Positions 1 to 8,275 of a stretch of DNA of 16,780 bases are shown piece by piece. The position numbers and the translations under genes are program-made. Source of the DNA: Paracoccaceae bacterium. GTDB lineage: Bacteria > Pseudomonadota > Alphaproteobacteria > Rhodobacterales > Rhodobacteraceae. The notes below the pieces were generated by a model, which was not told the DNA's origin, ran no database searches, and was given only the letters and a program-made list of their open reading frames with translations. Numbering within the stretch: position 1 is the stretch's first letter; every line of letters starts with the position of its first letter. The DNA is taken from assembly GCA_007131465.1 (NCBI GenBank), contig SLQN01000189.1, positions 1-16,780 of the forward strand, in the 5' to 3' direction.

Positions 1-69
1 GCCGACATGTCCGAGAAATACAAGGAAACCGCGCTGGGCGGATTGGCGGTGAACGTGCCGAATTGCTGA
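1..69 (+). CDS. sdaA: L-serine ammonia-lyase (L-serine dehydratase), 3' end only
   Basis: Only the last 22 codons lie in the window; the gene starts upstream. The visible tail ends in KYKETALGGLAVNVPNC followed by TGA. This resembles the C-terminus of single-chain, iron-sulfur L-serine dehydratases, which convert L-serine to pyruvate and ammonia in the cytoplasm. In that family the very last residue is a cysteine that reaches back to the 4Fe-4S cluster (the 'tail in mouth' arrangement described for the Legionella enzyme), and the terminal Cys here fits. The call rests on a short tail recognised by pattern, so another protein cannot be excluded. cutA starts 85 bases downstream on the same strand. 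Confidence 0.7.
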   Translation, partial: ADMSEKYKETALGGLAVNVPNC

Positions 70-154
70 CAGGCGCGGGTGGTTTGCGCCAGATCAAGGC
101 CGCAATCCCCAAGCGCGCGCATGCTCCATCGCACCCGATGCGACGGAGGCTTGA

Positions 155-487
155 ATGGAACTCTATGAAGTCGAAGTCACCTGTCCGGACAAGGACAGCG
201 CACGTGCGATTGCGCAAGCCTGTCTGAAGGCCCGGCTTGTTGCCTGCGCCAATCTGCTGCCCAAGGTCGAAAGCCTGTTCTGCTGGCAAGGCCAGATCGA
301 TTCGGAGACCGAGGTCCTGTTGCGGATGAAGACGCCCGCGCCGAATTTCGAGGCCGTCTGCCACAAGATTCGCGCCAAACACCCCTATGACATGCCCGCC
401 ATCATCGCTTTGCTGGTGCAGGCAGTGGGGCCGGGGGTGGATGGCTGGGTGGCATCGGAAACGCAAGCCGCGACCATCCGCGACTGA
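155..487 (+). CDS. cutA: Divalent-cation tolerance protein CutA
   Basis: A complete 110-residue protein, the usual length for CutA1, a small cytoplasmic protein that forms a very stable trimer with a ferredoxin-like fold. Family signatures are visible: ARLVACANLLP near residues 26-36, the aromatic FCWQGQI near 42-48, and HPYDMPAI near 75-82. The start at 155 is supported by GGAGG at 145-149, five bases upstream. E. coli cutA was first linked to copper tolerance, but the molecular function of the family remains unsettled, so no reaction is assigned. It sits between sdaA and ileS with no obvious functional link to either. A 5-bp hairpin (129-133 with 139-143) lies just before the ribosome binding site. 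Confidence 0.93.
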   Translation: MELYEVEVTCPDKDSARAIAQACLKARLVACANLLPKVESLFCWQGQIDSETEVLLRMKTPAPNFEAVCHKIRAKHPYDMPAIIALLVQAVGPGVDGWVASETQAATIRD

Positions 488-669
488 ATGGCACATGAAA
501 CGGCAGCGGCATGCACGACCCTGTGTCGCGCCCTGCGCCCATGCGCAAACCCGGCACGCGCTGCCCGCCCCCTCTGCGACGGCGAAGCCGCTTCCCTCTG
601 GACGCCCCTTCCAACCCCTCCTATAACGCCGCCCATGTTCATTGCAGCGATCATCCCGCGAATTAGCGT

Positions 670-706
670 CCCGGCACTCTGACCCCTGCGCGCCCGGAGT
701 GCCGGG
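670..706 (+). promoter_or_regulatory. 10-bp inverted repeat in the ileS leader
   Basis: CCCGGCACTC (670-679) is perfectly complementary to GAGTGCCGGG (697-706), with a 17-base loop. It lies 46 bases before the ileS start inside a 265-base stretch without a convincing gene. No T-run follows, so it is not a standard intrinsic terminator. It could be a leader hairpin or a protein site. A weak -10-like TATAAC at 622-627 lies upstream but has no good -35 partner. Confidence 0.45.
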
Positions 707-752
707 CCAGCTGTGGCGCCCGCCCCGAAAGACCCTCGCGAAAGATGATCCC

Positions 753-3734
753 ATGACCCCCGACTACAAAGACACGCTGTTCCTGCCCCAGACCGATTTC
801 CCGATGCGCGCAGGCCTGCCCGCGCGCGAACCCGACTGGCTGGCGCGCTGGGAACGGCTTGGCATCTATGACCGCCTGCGCGCCAGTGCGGACGGGCGCA
901 CGCCCTTCATCCTGCATGACGGCCCGCCTTACGCGAATGGGCATCTGCATATCGGCCACGCGCTCAACAAGGTCCTGAAGGATTTCATCACCCGCAGCCA
1001 GCAGATGCTGGGGCGCGATGCCCGTTATGTTCCGGGCTGGGATTGTCACGGCCTGCCGATCGAATGGAAGATCGAGGAACAGTACCGCGCCAAGGGGCTG
1101 GACAAGGACACTGTCGATATCGTCGATTTCCGCCAGGAATGCCGCCGCTTCGCCGACGGCTGGATCGATATCCAGCGCGACGAATTCAAGCGCCTCGGGA
1201 TCACCGGCAAATGGGCCGCGCCCTATCTGACGATGGACTACCATGCCGAGGCCGTCATCGCGGACGAGTTCATGAAGCTGGTCATGAACGGGTCGCTCTA
1301 TCAGGGGTCGAAACCCGTTATGTGGTCGCCGGTCGAGAAAACCGCGCTGGCCGAGGCGGAGGTCGAATATTACGAGAAGGAAAGCTTCACCATCTGGGTG
1401 AAGTTTCCTGTGGCAAGCGCTGGGCATTCCGATGCGATCATCGCGCATTCTCTCGGAGCAGCAGGGTCTCCGGAAGGGATACCTGCAGGAAACGAGTTGC
1501 TAGGGGCTTCCGTTGTCATCTGGACCACGACCCCATGGACGATCCCGTCCAATAAGGCAGTTGTTTATGGCGCCGGGTTTGAATACGGCCTTTATGAAGT
1601 GACCGCGATACCGGATGAATGCTGGGCATCAGTTGGCGAACGATTTATCCTCGCTGACAAGCGCGCAGAAGAGGTATTCCGAAAAGCAAGGCTTGTAGAC
1701 GGTCAATGGAAGCGTATTCGCGGTGTTACGCAGACGGAACTCGCAGACGTTCGGCTTCGACATCCACTGGCGCAGGTCCAAGGCTCGAATGGGGAGTGGG
1801 ACGAACTGCGTGACTTCCGTGCCGCTGATTTCGTCACCGATGAGGAAGGCACAGGTTTCGTGCATTGCGCACCATCCCACGGGATGGAAGAGTATGAGCT
1901 TTATCGTGATCTGGGCATGCTGCAGCAGGTTATCACTTATAACGTGATGGATGACGGAACATTCCGCGATGACCTGCCGTTTTTTGGTGGAAAGCGTATC
2001 CTGCGGGAGAAAGCCAAGAAGGGAAATTGGGAAGGCGATGCAAACAGCGCAGTGATGGCAAAGCTGATCGAAGTTGGCGAATTACTGGCGCGTGGCAAGA
2101 TCAAACATTCCTACCCGCACAGCTGGCGCTCGAAAGCACCGCTGATCTATCGCAACACCGCGCAGTGGTTCGCGGCGATCGACAAGCCGCTTGATGACGG
2201 GATGGGCGCGCATGGGCAGACCATCCGGGCGCGCGCGCTGGAATCCATTGATAAGCTGGTGAAATGGACCCCCCAGACCGGGCGCAACCGACTCTATTCG
2301 ATGATCGAGGCGCGGCCCGACTGGGTGCTCTCGCGCCAGCGCGCCTGGGGTGTGCCCCTGACCTGTTTCGTGAAAAAGGGCGCGAAACCCGCGGACCCGG
2401 ATTTCCTGCTGCGCGACGCGAAAGTGAATACCCGCATCAAGGCTGCCTTCGAGGCTGAGGGTGCAGATGTCTGGTATGTGCAAGGGTTCAAGGAACGCAT
2501 CCTTGCTGGTCTGCATGACCCGGACAACTATGATCAGGTTTTTGACATTCTCGATGTGTGGTTCGACAGCGGCTCCACCCATGCCTTCGTGCTGCGCGAC
2601 CGTGAGGATGGCAGCCCGGATGGAATTGCCGACCTCTATCTCGAAGGTACGGACCAGCATCGCGGCTGGTTCCATTCCTCGATGCTGCAAGCTTGCGCCA
2701 CAAAAGGCCGCGCGCCCTATCACGGGGTGCTGACCCATGGGTTCACGCTGGACGAGAAGGGCATGAAAATGTCCAAGTCGCTGGGCAATACGGTCGCGCC
2801 GCAAGAGGTGATCAGCGAATATGGCGCCGATATCCTGCGGCTGTGGGTGGCGCAGTCGGATTACACGGCGGACCTACGGATCGGCAAGGAAATCCTCAAG
2901 GGCGTGGCCGATAGCTACCGCCGGTTGCGCAACACGATGCGCTTTCTGCTGGGCAACCTGGACGGTTTCACCGAGGCCGAAAAGGTCGGCTCTGCCGACA
3001 TGCCCGAACTGGAACAATGGGTTCTGCACCGTCTGGCCGAGCTCGACTCCGAGGTCCGGAAAGGTTACGCAGCCTATGACTTTCAGGGCGTGTTCCAGAA
3101 GCTTTTCACATTCGCGACATCGGACCTGTCGGCCTTCTACTTCGATATCCGCAAAGATTCACTTTACTGCGACTCCGCAGATAGCCTTTGCCGCAGGTCG
3201 GCGCGCACGGTGCTGGACATCCTGTTTCATCGCCTGACCACATGGCTTGCGCCGATCCTTGTCTTCACGATGGAAGATGTCTGGCTGTCGCGCTTCCCGG
3301 GCGAGGATGCGTCGGTGCATTTGCAGGATTTCCCGGACACACCTGTGGCATGGCTGAACGCTCCGCTGGCGCAGAAATGGGTCGGCATCCGCGCCGCGCG
3401 GCGTGTCGTGACAGCGGCTCTGGAAATCCAGCGCCGCGACAAGGTCATCGGTGCCTCGCTCGAGGCCGCCCCCGTGGTGCATCTTTCCGACGCGCAGGTG
3501 ATGGCCGCGCTGACTTCGGTGGATTTCGCGGATATCTGTATCACATCGGCAATTGTCCTGACCGCTGATCCGGCCCCGGCTGACGCGTTCTGCCTGCCTG
3601 AAGTGCCGGGCATCGGTGTGATCTTCGCGCGCGCGAGAGGCGAAAAATGCCAGCGTTGCTGGAAAATCGCGTCGGATGTGGGCCAGCACGCGCATCCGGG
3701 CACTTGCGCAAGGTGCAGTGCCGCGCTGGCATAA
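753..3734 (+). CDS. ileS: Isoleucyl-tRNA synthetase
   Basis: This cytoplasmic class I synthetase charges tRNA-Ile with isoleucine and edits misactivated valine. At 993 residues from the ATG at 753 it is complete. The open frame extends upstream to 642, but those 37 codons do not resemble the family; MTPDYKDTLFLPQTDFPMR is a typical IleS N-terminus. The ribosome binding site is weak. Visible motifs are the HIGH box HIGH at residues 66-69 (in PPYANGHLHIGH), the editing-domain motif WTTTPWTIPSNKAV, the KMSKS loop at 672-676, and a C-terminal zinc site with Cys966, Cys969, Cys985 and Cys988. Oddity: about 1395-2110 (residues about 215-450, the CP1 editing domain) counts near 50-55% GC in sampled 60-base blocks, against 60-65% in blocks on either side, with more GAA, GCA and GTT codons. 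The product is not in doubt. Confidence 0.98.
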   Translation: MTPDYKDTLFLPQTDFPMRAGLPAREPDWLARWERLGIYDRLRASADGRTPFILHDGPPYANGHLHIGHALNKVLKDFITRSQQMLGRDARYVPGWDCHGLPIEWKIEEQYRAKGLDKDTVDIVDFRQECRRFADGWIDIQRDEFKRLGITGKWAAPYLTMDYHAEAVIADEFMKLVMNGSLYQGSKPVMWSPVEKTALAEAEVEYYEKESFTIWVKFPVASAGHSDAIIAHSLGAAGSPEGIPAGNELLGASVVIWTTTPWTIPSNKAVVYGAGFEYGLYEVTAIPDECWASVGERFILADKRAEEVFRKARLVDGQWKRIRGVTQTELADVRLRHPLAQVQGSNGEWDELRDFRAADFVTDEEGTGFVHCAPSHGMEEYELYRDLGMLQQVITYNVMDDGTFRDDLPFFGGKRILREKAKKGNWEGDANSAVMAKLIEVGELLARGKIKHSYPHSWRSKAPLIYRNTAQWFAAIDKPLDDGMGAHGQTIRARALESIDKLVKWTPQTGRNRLYSMIEARPDWVLSRQRAWGVPLTCFVKKGAKPADPDFLLRDAKVNTRIKAAFEAEGADVWYVQGFKERILAGLHDPDNYDQVFDILDVWFDSGSTHAFVLRDREDGSPDGIADLYLEGTDQHRGWFHSSMLQACATKGRAPYHGVLTHGFTLDEKGMKMSKSLGNTVAPQEVISEYGADILRLWVAQSDYTADLRIGKEILKGVADSYRRLRNTMRFLLGNLDGFTEAEKVGSADMPELEQWVLHRLAELDSEVRKGYAAYDFQGVFQKLFTFATSDLSAFYFDIRKDSLYCDSADSLCRRSARTVLDILFHRLTTWLAPILVFTMEDVWLSRFPGEDASVHLQDFPDTPVAWLNAPLAQKWVGIRAARRVVTAALEIQRRDKVIGASLEAAPVVHLSDAQVMAALTSVDFADICITSAIVLTADPAPADAFCLPEVPGIGVIFARARGEKCQRCWKIASDVGQHAHPGTCARCSAALA

Positions 3735-3756
3735 GACTGTGCATCATCAAGAGGCG

Positions 3757-3785
3757 CTTGAAGGGCGTGATAATTTTGGCATTCA
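3757..3785 (+). promoter_or_regulatory. Candidate RpoH-type promoter for the SDR-cryB cluster
   Basis: CTTGAA at 3757-3762 is followed, after 17 bases, by CATTCA at 3780-3785. This resembles the CTTG.../CCAT-type promoters read by RpoH-I and RpoH-II in Rhodobacter. It lies 103 bases before the SDR start in the 153-base gap after ileS. From memory, cryB of R. sphaeroides is reported to depend on RpoHII and singlet oxygen, which would fit. The -10 match is imperfect and no start site is known. Confidence 0.35.
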
Positions 3786-3877
3786 CCTCCGGCATCCTCT
3801 CCATCTTCAATGCCTGGCGCGATGCGGGCCTGGCCACTGGACAGGGGCGCGTGGCCCGCTAAATCCGGCATTCAGGC

Positions 3878-3884
3878 AGGAGGG
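3878..3884 (+). promoter_or_regulatory. Ribosome binding site fixing the SDR start
   Basis: AGGAGGG stands three bases before the ATG at 3888. The same frame is open back to an ATG at 3810, but only the 3888 start has a good ribosome binding site, and it puts the dinucleotide-binding motif at the very N-terminus, as expected. Confidence 0.75.
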
Positions 3885-3887
3885 CAC

Positions 3888-4553
3888 ATGCAGCAAGCAC
3901 TTGTCATCGGCGCGTCGGGCGGGATTGGTAGCGCGTTATCGTCGGCGCTGATCGAGAAAGGCTGGCAAGTCACCGGGCTGTCGCGCAGCATCGATGGGTT
4001 GGACATAACCTCCGAGGCTTCGGTTGCGCAGCATTTTGGCGCGCTGGCCGGGCCGTTCAACCGCATCATCATAGCAAGCGGTGCGCTGGAAATTGAAGGC
4101 CATGCGCCGGAAAAGGCGCTCCGCCAATTGTCGTCAGAGGCGATGGCGGTGCAATTCGCCGTCAACACCATCGGCCCCGCACTGGTGCTCAAACACGCGA
4201 TCCGCCTTCTGCCCCGCGATGACGCAGCCGTTCTGGCGGCACTCTCGGCGCGGGTCGGGTCGATCGGCGATAATCGCGCAGGGGGCTGGCACAGTTACCG
4301 GGCCGCGAAAGCCGCGTTGAACCAGATCGTGCGCGGCTCAGCCATCGAACTGGGGCGCACGCACAAGCAGACGATCTGCGTGGCCCTGCATCCCGGTACA
4401 GTGGCGACCGCGTTCACGGAAAAATATCTCGGGCGGCATCCGGCTGTCGCCCCGGCAGAAGCCGCTGCCAATCTGCTTGGGGTGCTGGACGGATTGAGCC
4501 CAGCAGATTCCGGAGGATTCTTCGACTGGGCCGGAAAGTCCGTGCCATGGTGA
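3888..4553 (+). CDS. Short-chain dehydrogenase/reductase (SDR), CsgA/C-factor-like
   Basis: A 221-residue NAD(P)-dependent oxidoreductase of the classical SDR fold. GASGGIG at residues 8-14 is the dinucleotide-binding loop, beta-4 has IIASGAL, and Tyr137-x3-Lys141 (in SYRAAKAALNQ) is the catalytic pair, with the conserved serine in ALSARVGS. The substrate cannot be read from the sequence. Short SDRs of this size are often annotated as C-factor-like. The stop codon overlaps the start of cryB by seven bases (4547-4553), so the two are probably translationally coupled and co-transcribed. A link to CryB function, such as redox or cofactor supply, is inference only. Confidence 0.9.
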   Translation: MQQALVIGASGGIGSALSSALIEKGWQVTGLSRSIDGLDITSEASVAQHFGALAGPFNRIIIASGALEIEGHAPEKALRQLSSEAMAVQFAVNTIGPALVLKHAIRLLPRDDAAVLAALSARVGSIGDNRAGGWHSYRAAKAALNQIVRGSAIELGRTHKQTICVALHPGTVATAFTEKYLGRHPAVAPAEAAANLLGVLDGLSPADSGGFFDWAGKSVPW

Positions 4554-6073
4554 AGCTGATTCTGGTGCTTGGCGACCAGCTTGACGCGGGCGTGCATGCG
4601 CTGCGTCGCGGCGTCAAGATGCGCGACGTCGTGGTGATGGCTGAAGTCGCGACCGAGGCGAGCTACGTCCCGCATCACCCCAAAAAAATCGCCTTTCTGT
4701 TCACCGCAATGCGGAAATTTTCCGCCGCGTTACGCGAACAGGGCTGGCAGGTGGCCTACACGCGGCTTGATGACGCTGAGAATGCAGGCTCCATCCCAGG
4801 TGAATTGCTGCGCCGTGCTGCGGAAACGGGCGCAACCGAAGTGCTGGCGACGGAGCCCGGCGAATGGCGTCTGATCGGGGCCTTGCAGGACATGCCGCTG
4901 GACGTGACCCTGCTACCCGATGACCGGTTCCTGTGTTCGCATTCCGAATTCGAAGCTTGGGCCGAAGGCCGCAAGACCCTGCGGATGGAATATTTCTACC
5001 GCGAGATGCGCCGAAAGACCGGGTTGCTGATGGAGGGGGAACATCCGCTTGGCAGCAAGTGGAATTTCGACCATGAGAATCGCAAACCCGCGAAAGCCGA
5101 CCTGTTTCGCGTCGCCTTCCCCAAGGCGCAGGGCGATGCGGTGCTCGATGCCGTGCTCGATCTTGTCGAAGCGCGGTTCCCGGACAATTTTGGCAGGCTA
5201 CGGCCCTTTCATTTCCAGACGGACCGCGCAGGCGCGCTGCGCGCGCTGGACCATTTCATCACTCATTCGCTGCCTGGTTTCGGAACTTATCAGGACGCGA
5301 TGCTGCAAGACGACCCGTATCTGTATCATGCAGTTATCGGGCTCTATCTGAATGTCGGTTTGTTGACGCCGTTGGAAATATGCAAGAAGGCCGAGGCGGC
5401 CTATCATTCAGGCGAAGCACCTCTGAACGCAGTCGAGGGGTTCATTCGCCAGATCATCGGCTGGCGCGAATTCGTCCGGGGTATCTATTTCCGTGAAGGG
5501 GCGGACTATGCCGCCAGCAACGCGCTGGGCCATGACCGCGCATTGCCCGGAATCTACTGGGGCGCGGAAACGAAGATGAATTGCATCTCGCAAGTCGTTG
5601 GCCAAACACGCGATCTGGCCTATGCACATCACATTCAACGGTTGATGGTGACCGGCAATTTTGCACTTCTGGCCGGGGTCCATCCGACCGAAGTGCATGA
5701 ATGGTATCTGGCCGTTTATGCCGACGCCTATGAATGGGTCGAGGCCCCGAATACCGTCGGCATGTCCCAGTTCGCTGATGGCGGGATCGTCGGGTCGAAA
5801 CCCTATGTCAGTTCGGGTGCGTATATCGACCGGATGTCGGATTACTGCAAGTCCTGCCACTACCGGGTGAAGGACAGGACCGGCGAGAAGGCCTGTCCCT
5901 TCAACCTGCTGTACTGGCATTTCCTGATACGGCACAGAGACCGCTTTGTCGCGAATCCGCGCATGGCACAGATGTATCGCACCTTTGACAAAATGGATCA
6001 GACCCGCCGCGATATGGTTCTGACCGAGGCCGAGGCCTTCCTTGCGCGGATGGACGCGGGCGATCTGGTGTGA
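4547..6073 (+). CDS. cryB: Iron-sulfur bacterial cryptochrome/photolyase (FeS-BCP), CryB type
   Basis: A 508-residue member of the FeS-BCP branch of the photolyase/cryptochrome family (formerly 'deoxyribodipyrimidine photolyase-related'). Members bind FAD, a ribityllumazine antenna and a 4Fe-4S cluster. Agrobacterium PhrB repairs (6-4) photoproducts, and Rhodobacter CryB affects photosynthesis gene expression. The N-terminus VKLILVLGDQLD is typical. The four cluster cysteines are visible as Cys346, Cys434, Cys437 and Cys450; their spacings (88, 3, 13) match PhrB Cys350/438/441/454 as I recall them. The FAD domain includes RQIIGWREFVRGIYF and the stretch around MSQFADGGIVGSKPYVSSG. The length also matches CryB. 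It overlaps the SDR by seven bases and precedes an aminotransferase by 55. Whether it repairs DNA, signals, or both cannot be decided here. Confidence 0.93.
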   Translation: MVKLILVLGDQLDAGVHALRRGVKMRDVVVMAEVATEASYVPHHPKKIAFLFTAMRKFSAALREQGWQVAYTRLDDAENAGSIPGELLRRAAETGATEVLATEPGEWRLIGALQDMPLDVTLLPDDRFLCSHSEFEAWAEGRKTLRMEYFYREMRRKTGLLMEGEHPLGSKWNFDHENRKPAKADLFRVAFPKAQGDAVLDAVLDLVEARFPDNFGRLRPFHFQTDRAGALRALDHFITHSLPGFGTYQDAMLQDDPYLYHAVIGLYLNVGLLTPLEICKKAEAAYHSGEAPLNAVEGFIRQIIGWREFVRGIYFREGADYAASNALGHDRALPGIYWGAETKMNCISQVVGQTRDLAYAHHIQRLMVTGNFALLAGVHPTEVHEWYLAVYADAYEWVEAPNTVGMSQFADGGIVGSKPYVSSGAYIDRMSDYCKSCHYRVKDRTGEKACPFNLLYWHFLIRHRDRFVANPRMAQMYRTFDKMDQTRRDMVLTEAEAFLARMDAGDLV

Positions 6074-6128
6074 TGCGCCAAGCGCTTGGGACTTGCCCGG
6101 ACCGCACGTCTCGCCTATCCACTCTCGC

Positions 6129-7253
6129 ATGACCCACCCGCGCTACACTGATCTTGTCGCAGGCCTGCCCGCCACTGTGCCCTTTGTCGGGCCGGAAGCG
6201 CATACGCGTGCTTCAGGCCGGGCGTTCCGGGCGCGGCTGGGGGCGAATGAAAGTGTCTTCGGGCCGTCGCCGAAGGCCATCGCCGCCATGCAGGCGGCTG
6301 CCGCCGATGCCTGGATGTATGGCGATTCCGAATCGCATGACCTGCGCCACGCACTCGCGGCGCATCACGGCATCGCCCCCGAGAACATCATTGTGGGCGA
6401 AGGGATCGACGGTCTTCTGGGCAATCTGGTGCGGATGCTGGTTGCGCCGGGGGATGCCGTTGTCACTTCTGATGGGGCTTATCCGACCTTCAATTTCCAT
6501 GTCGCAGGGTTTGGCGGGGTGCTGCACAAGGTTCCTTACCGCGACGATCACGAAGACCCCGCAGCACTCTTGGAACGTGCCGAGGCGGTTGGCGCGAAAC
6601 TTCTGTATTTCTGCAATCCTGACAACCCGATGGGAAGCTGGCATTCCGCCCGCATCGTTCAACGCATGATCAGGGCCGTCCCGGAGGGCACGCTTCTGGT
6701 GCTGGACGAAGCCTATATCGATGCCGCCCCCGAAGGCACGGCCCCGCTAATCGACCCGCTGGATGACCGGGTGATCCGCATGCGCACATTCTCCAAGCTC
6801 TATGGTCTGGCAGGGCTACGTGTCGGATATGCGATTGCGCCCGCGCCCGTGATCGCGATGTTCGACCGGATTCGCAACCATTTCGGGATTGGGCGTATCG
6901 TGCAGGCCGGAGCGCTGGCGGCGCTGAAAGATCAGGACTGGTTGCGGCATGTGCAGGATGAACTATCTGTTGCCCGCGCGCGGCTGGCCGAGATTGCGGC
7001 GGATAACGGGCTGCACGCGCTGCCTTCGGCGACAAATTTCATCACCATCGATTGCGGGCGCGACGGGGATTTCGCGCGCGGTGTCGTGAAGGCGCTGATG
7101 GCGCGCGATGTGTTCGTGCGCATGCCGTTTGTCGTGCCGCATGACCGCTGCATCCGCGTGACTGCGGGCCGGCCTGTGGATCTTGACGTGCTGGCTGCGG
7201 TCCTGCCCGAGGCTTTGCTTAGCGTCGCCAACACCGGGGGCAGGGGTGGCTGA
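6129..7253 (+). CDS. PLP-dependent class I/II aminotransferase, HisC-like
   Basis: A 374-residue fold-type I aminotransferase. From the ATG at 6129 the visible cofactor residues are Asn163 in CNPDNP, Asp193 and Tyr196 in VLDEAYID, and the Schiff-base Lys223 in MRTFSKLYGLAGLRVGYA. Arg343 in CIRVTAGRP is the likely carboxylate-binding residue. The pattern is closest to histidinol-phosphate aminotransferase, but there is no his gene nearby and many HisC-like paralogues act on other amino acids, so the substrate is left open. The frame is open back into cryB (6042), but the 6129 start gives a normal N-terminus. It lies 55 bases after cryB and may belong to the same transcript. Confidence 0.9.
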   Translation: MTHPRYTDLVAGLPATVPFVGPEAHTRASGRAFRARLGANESVFGPSPKAIAAMQAAAADAWMYGDSESHDLRHALAAHHGIAPENIIVGEGIDGLLGNLVRMLVAPGDAVVTSDGAYPTFNFHVAGFGGVLHKVPYRDDHEDPAALLERAEAVGAKLLYFCNPDNPMGSWHSARIVQRMIRAVPEGTLLVLDEAYIDAAPEGTAPLIDPLDDRVIRMRTFSKLYGLAGLRVGYAIAPAPVIAMFDRIRNHFGIGRIVQAGALAALKDQDWLRHVQDELSVARARLAEIAADNGLHALPSATNFITIDCGRDGDFARGVVKALMARDVFVRMPFVVPHDRCIRVTAGRPVDLDVLAAVLPEALLSVANTGGRGG

Positions 7254-7471
7254 TCCTGTCGTATCGCCGGATCCGCCTGACTGTGTCGCGACGCGGGGTG
7301 CTCTGTGTCCATCGGTCTTGGGCAGTCGATACAGCATATAGGGCTGGCAGAGCCCCTTATGTGGTCCCGCGCCGGTGCGACGGTCTGACTTCCCTTCGAG
7401 ATGTTGCGCTTCGGTCCGGAGTGCGTGACCCTTATTTCCAGACACTCTGCGGGCTTCGACGCCGCGATCCT

Positions 7472-8275
7472 TCAGCGCCGCGCGCTTTGCAGCAAGAAGA
7501 GTGCCCCATTGCCGGGGCTGATCTGCGTCTGGATCTCGCGCAGCTGCTGCATCACCATGAACCGGCGCGTCACTTTCTCGATCGAGTCCGGGCTTGTGAT
7601 GTCACTCAGATCCGTTGTTCCGAAACGCTGTTGCAGCGCCTTGCGCATCCGGACGACCTGATCATCTATGTCGAGTAGCCCGAATTCCTTGGGCAGACCG
7701 AGGCTGGTTTCCAGCACTTGCCGTAAGGGCGGGTTGCCCAGCGCGCCATACCACCGCGATGTCTCGGTCTTGTAGTCCTGAACAAGGGCAGGAAGGTCGC
7801 GCTGGAAGGCCAGTGCCATGCGCATGGTCTGATCCTGCTCGCCGACCGCGACTTCGAATTCGCGCCCTTTGAACCGGGTAATCAGCCGGTCGGCAAGACC
7901 ATCGGGCGCAAGCGTCGGGTCGGCCCCTTTCGCAAGATGCGCGAAACCCTGGGCCAAAGCCAGGTAGCGCTTGTCCGAAAGCCGGTTGGCAAGCGCGCGC
8001 CGGTCCTCGCTGCCGCCCTCGATCACCTGCCGGATGAAAGCGCGGTTGTCGAGATCTTGTTGCAGGCCGAACGCCCCCAGCGCGACGCGCAGCAAGCGGC
8101 GGTCCTTGACCAGATCATCGGCAGACCGGATATCCGCGATCTTGTCGCGGAAATACGTGGCTTCGCGTTGCAGCATGGGCGTTGCGTTGAAGGTTGCCTC
8201 CTGCTTCGCGCGGGTGCGCGACAGGAAGGCCCATCCGCCAAGACCCGACATGGGGATGATGGGCTGGAAACTCAT
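7472..8275 (-). CDS. DUF1217 family flagellar-cluster protein
   Basis: A 267-residue protein recognised as DUF1217, a family found in alphaproteobacterial flagellar clusters with no agreed function. The sequence is mostly helical in character, rich in charged residues and without a signal peptide or membrane segment. Recognisable stretches include GGWAFLSRTRAKQ near the N-terminus, LRVALGAFGLQQDLDNRAFI near residues 63-82, and the C-terminal VTRRFMVMQQLREIQ. Its start overlaps the flbT stop as ATGA (8272-8275), so it is the last gene of flaF-flbT-DUF1217 and probably made in ratio with them. A role in export or assembly control is inference from context. Downstream is a 218-base gap to the convergent aminotransferase, with no clear terminator. 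Confidence 0.83.
   Translation of the reverse strand: MSFQPIIPMSGLGGWAFLSRTRAKQEATFNATPMLQREATYFRDKIADIRSADDLVKDRRLLRVALGAFGLQQDLDNRAFIRQVIEGGSEDRRALANRLSDKRYLALAQGFAHLAKGADPTLAPDGLADRLITRFKGREFEVAVGEQDQTMRMALAFQRDLPALVQDYKTETSRWYGALGNPPLRQVLETSLGLPKEFGLLDIDDQVVRMRKALQQRFGTTDLSDITSPDSIEKVTRRFMVMQQLREIQTQISPGNGALFLLQSARR

Noticed and set aside
385..682. Small overlapping frames around the cutA 3' end
   Set aside because: Low-complexity translations, no family resemblance and poor start sites; better read as non-coding leader.
642..752. Extended N-terminus of IleS from ATG 642
   Set aside because: The 37 extra residues do not resemble IleS and cover a hairpin; the 753 start matches the family.
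488..752. T-box riboswitch upstream of ileS
   Set aside because: No T-box consensus, no specifier stem and no terminator/antiterminator pair, and T-boxes are essentially absent from this phylum.
663..1448. - strand open frame (261 codons) opposite the ileS 5' end
   Set aside because: Antisense to the HIGH-box region of ileS; no domain and no ribosome binding site.
3767..3862. 31-codon frame from GTG with a hydrophobic start, between ileS and the SDR
   Set aside because: Weak ribosome binding site, no recognisable family, and the candidate promoter would start transcription inside it.
7254..7471. Possible gene remnant or repeat in the convergent gap between the aminotransferase and the DUF1217 gene
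   Set aside because: A - strand frame passes through it into the antisense of the aminotransferase, but nothing recognisable was found. The only hairpin (7341-7345/7351-7355) is a 5-bp stem without a T-run.
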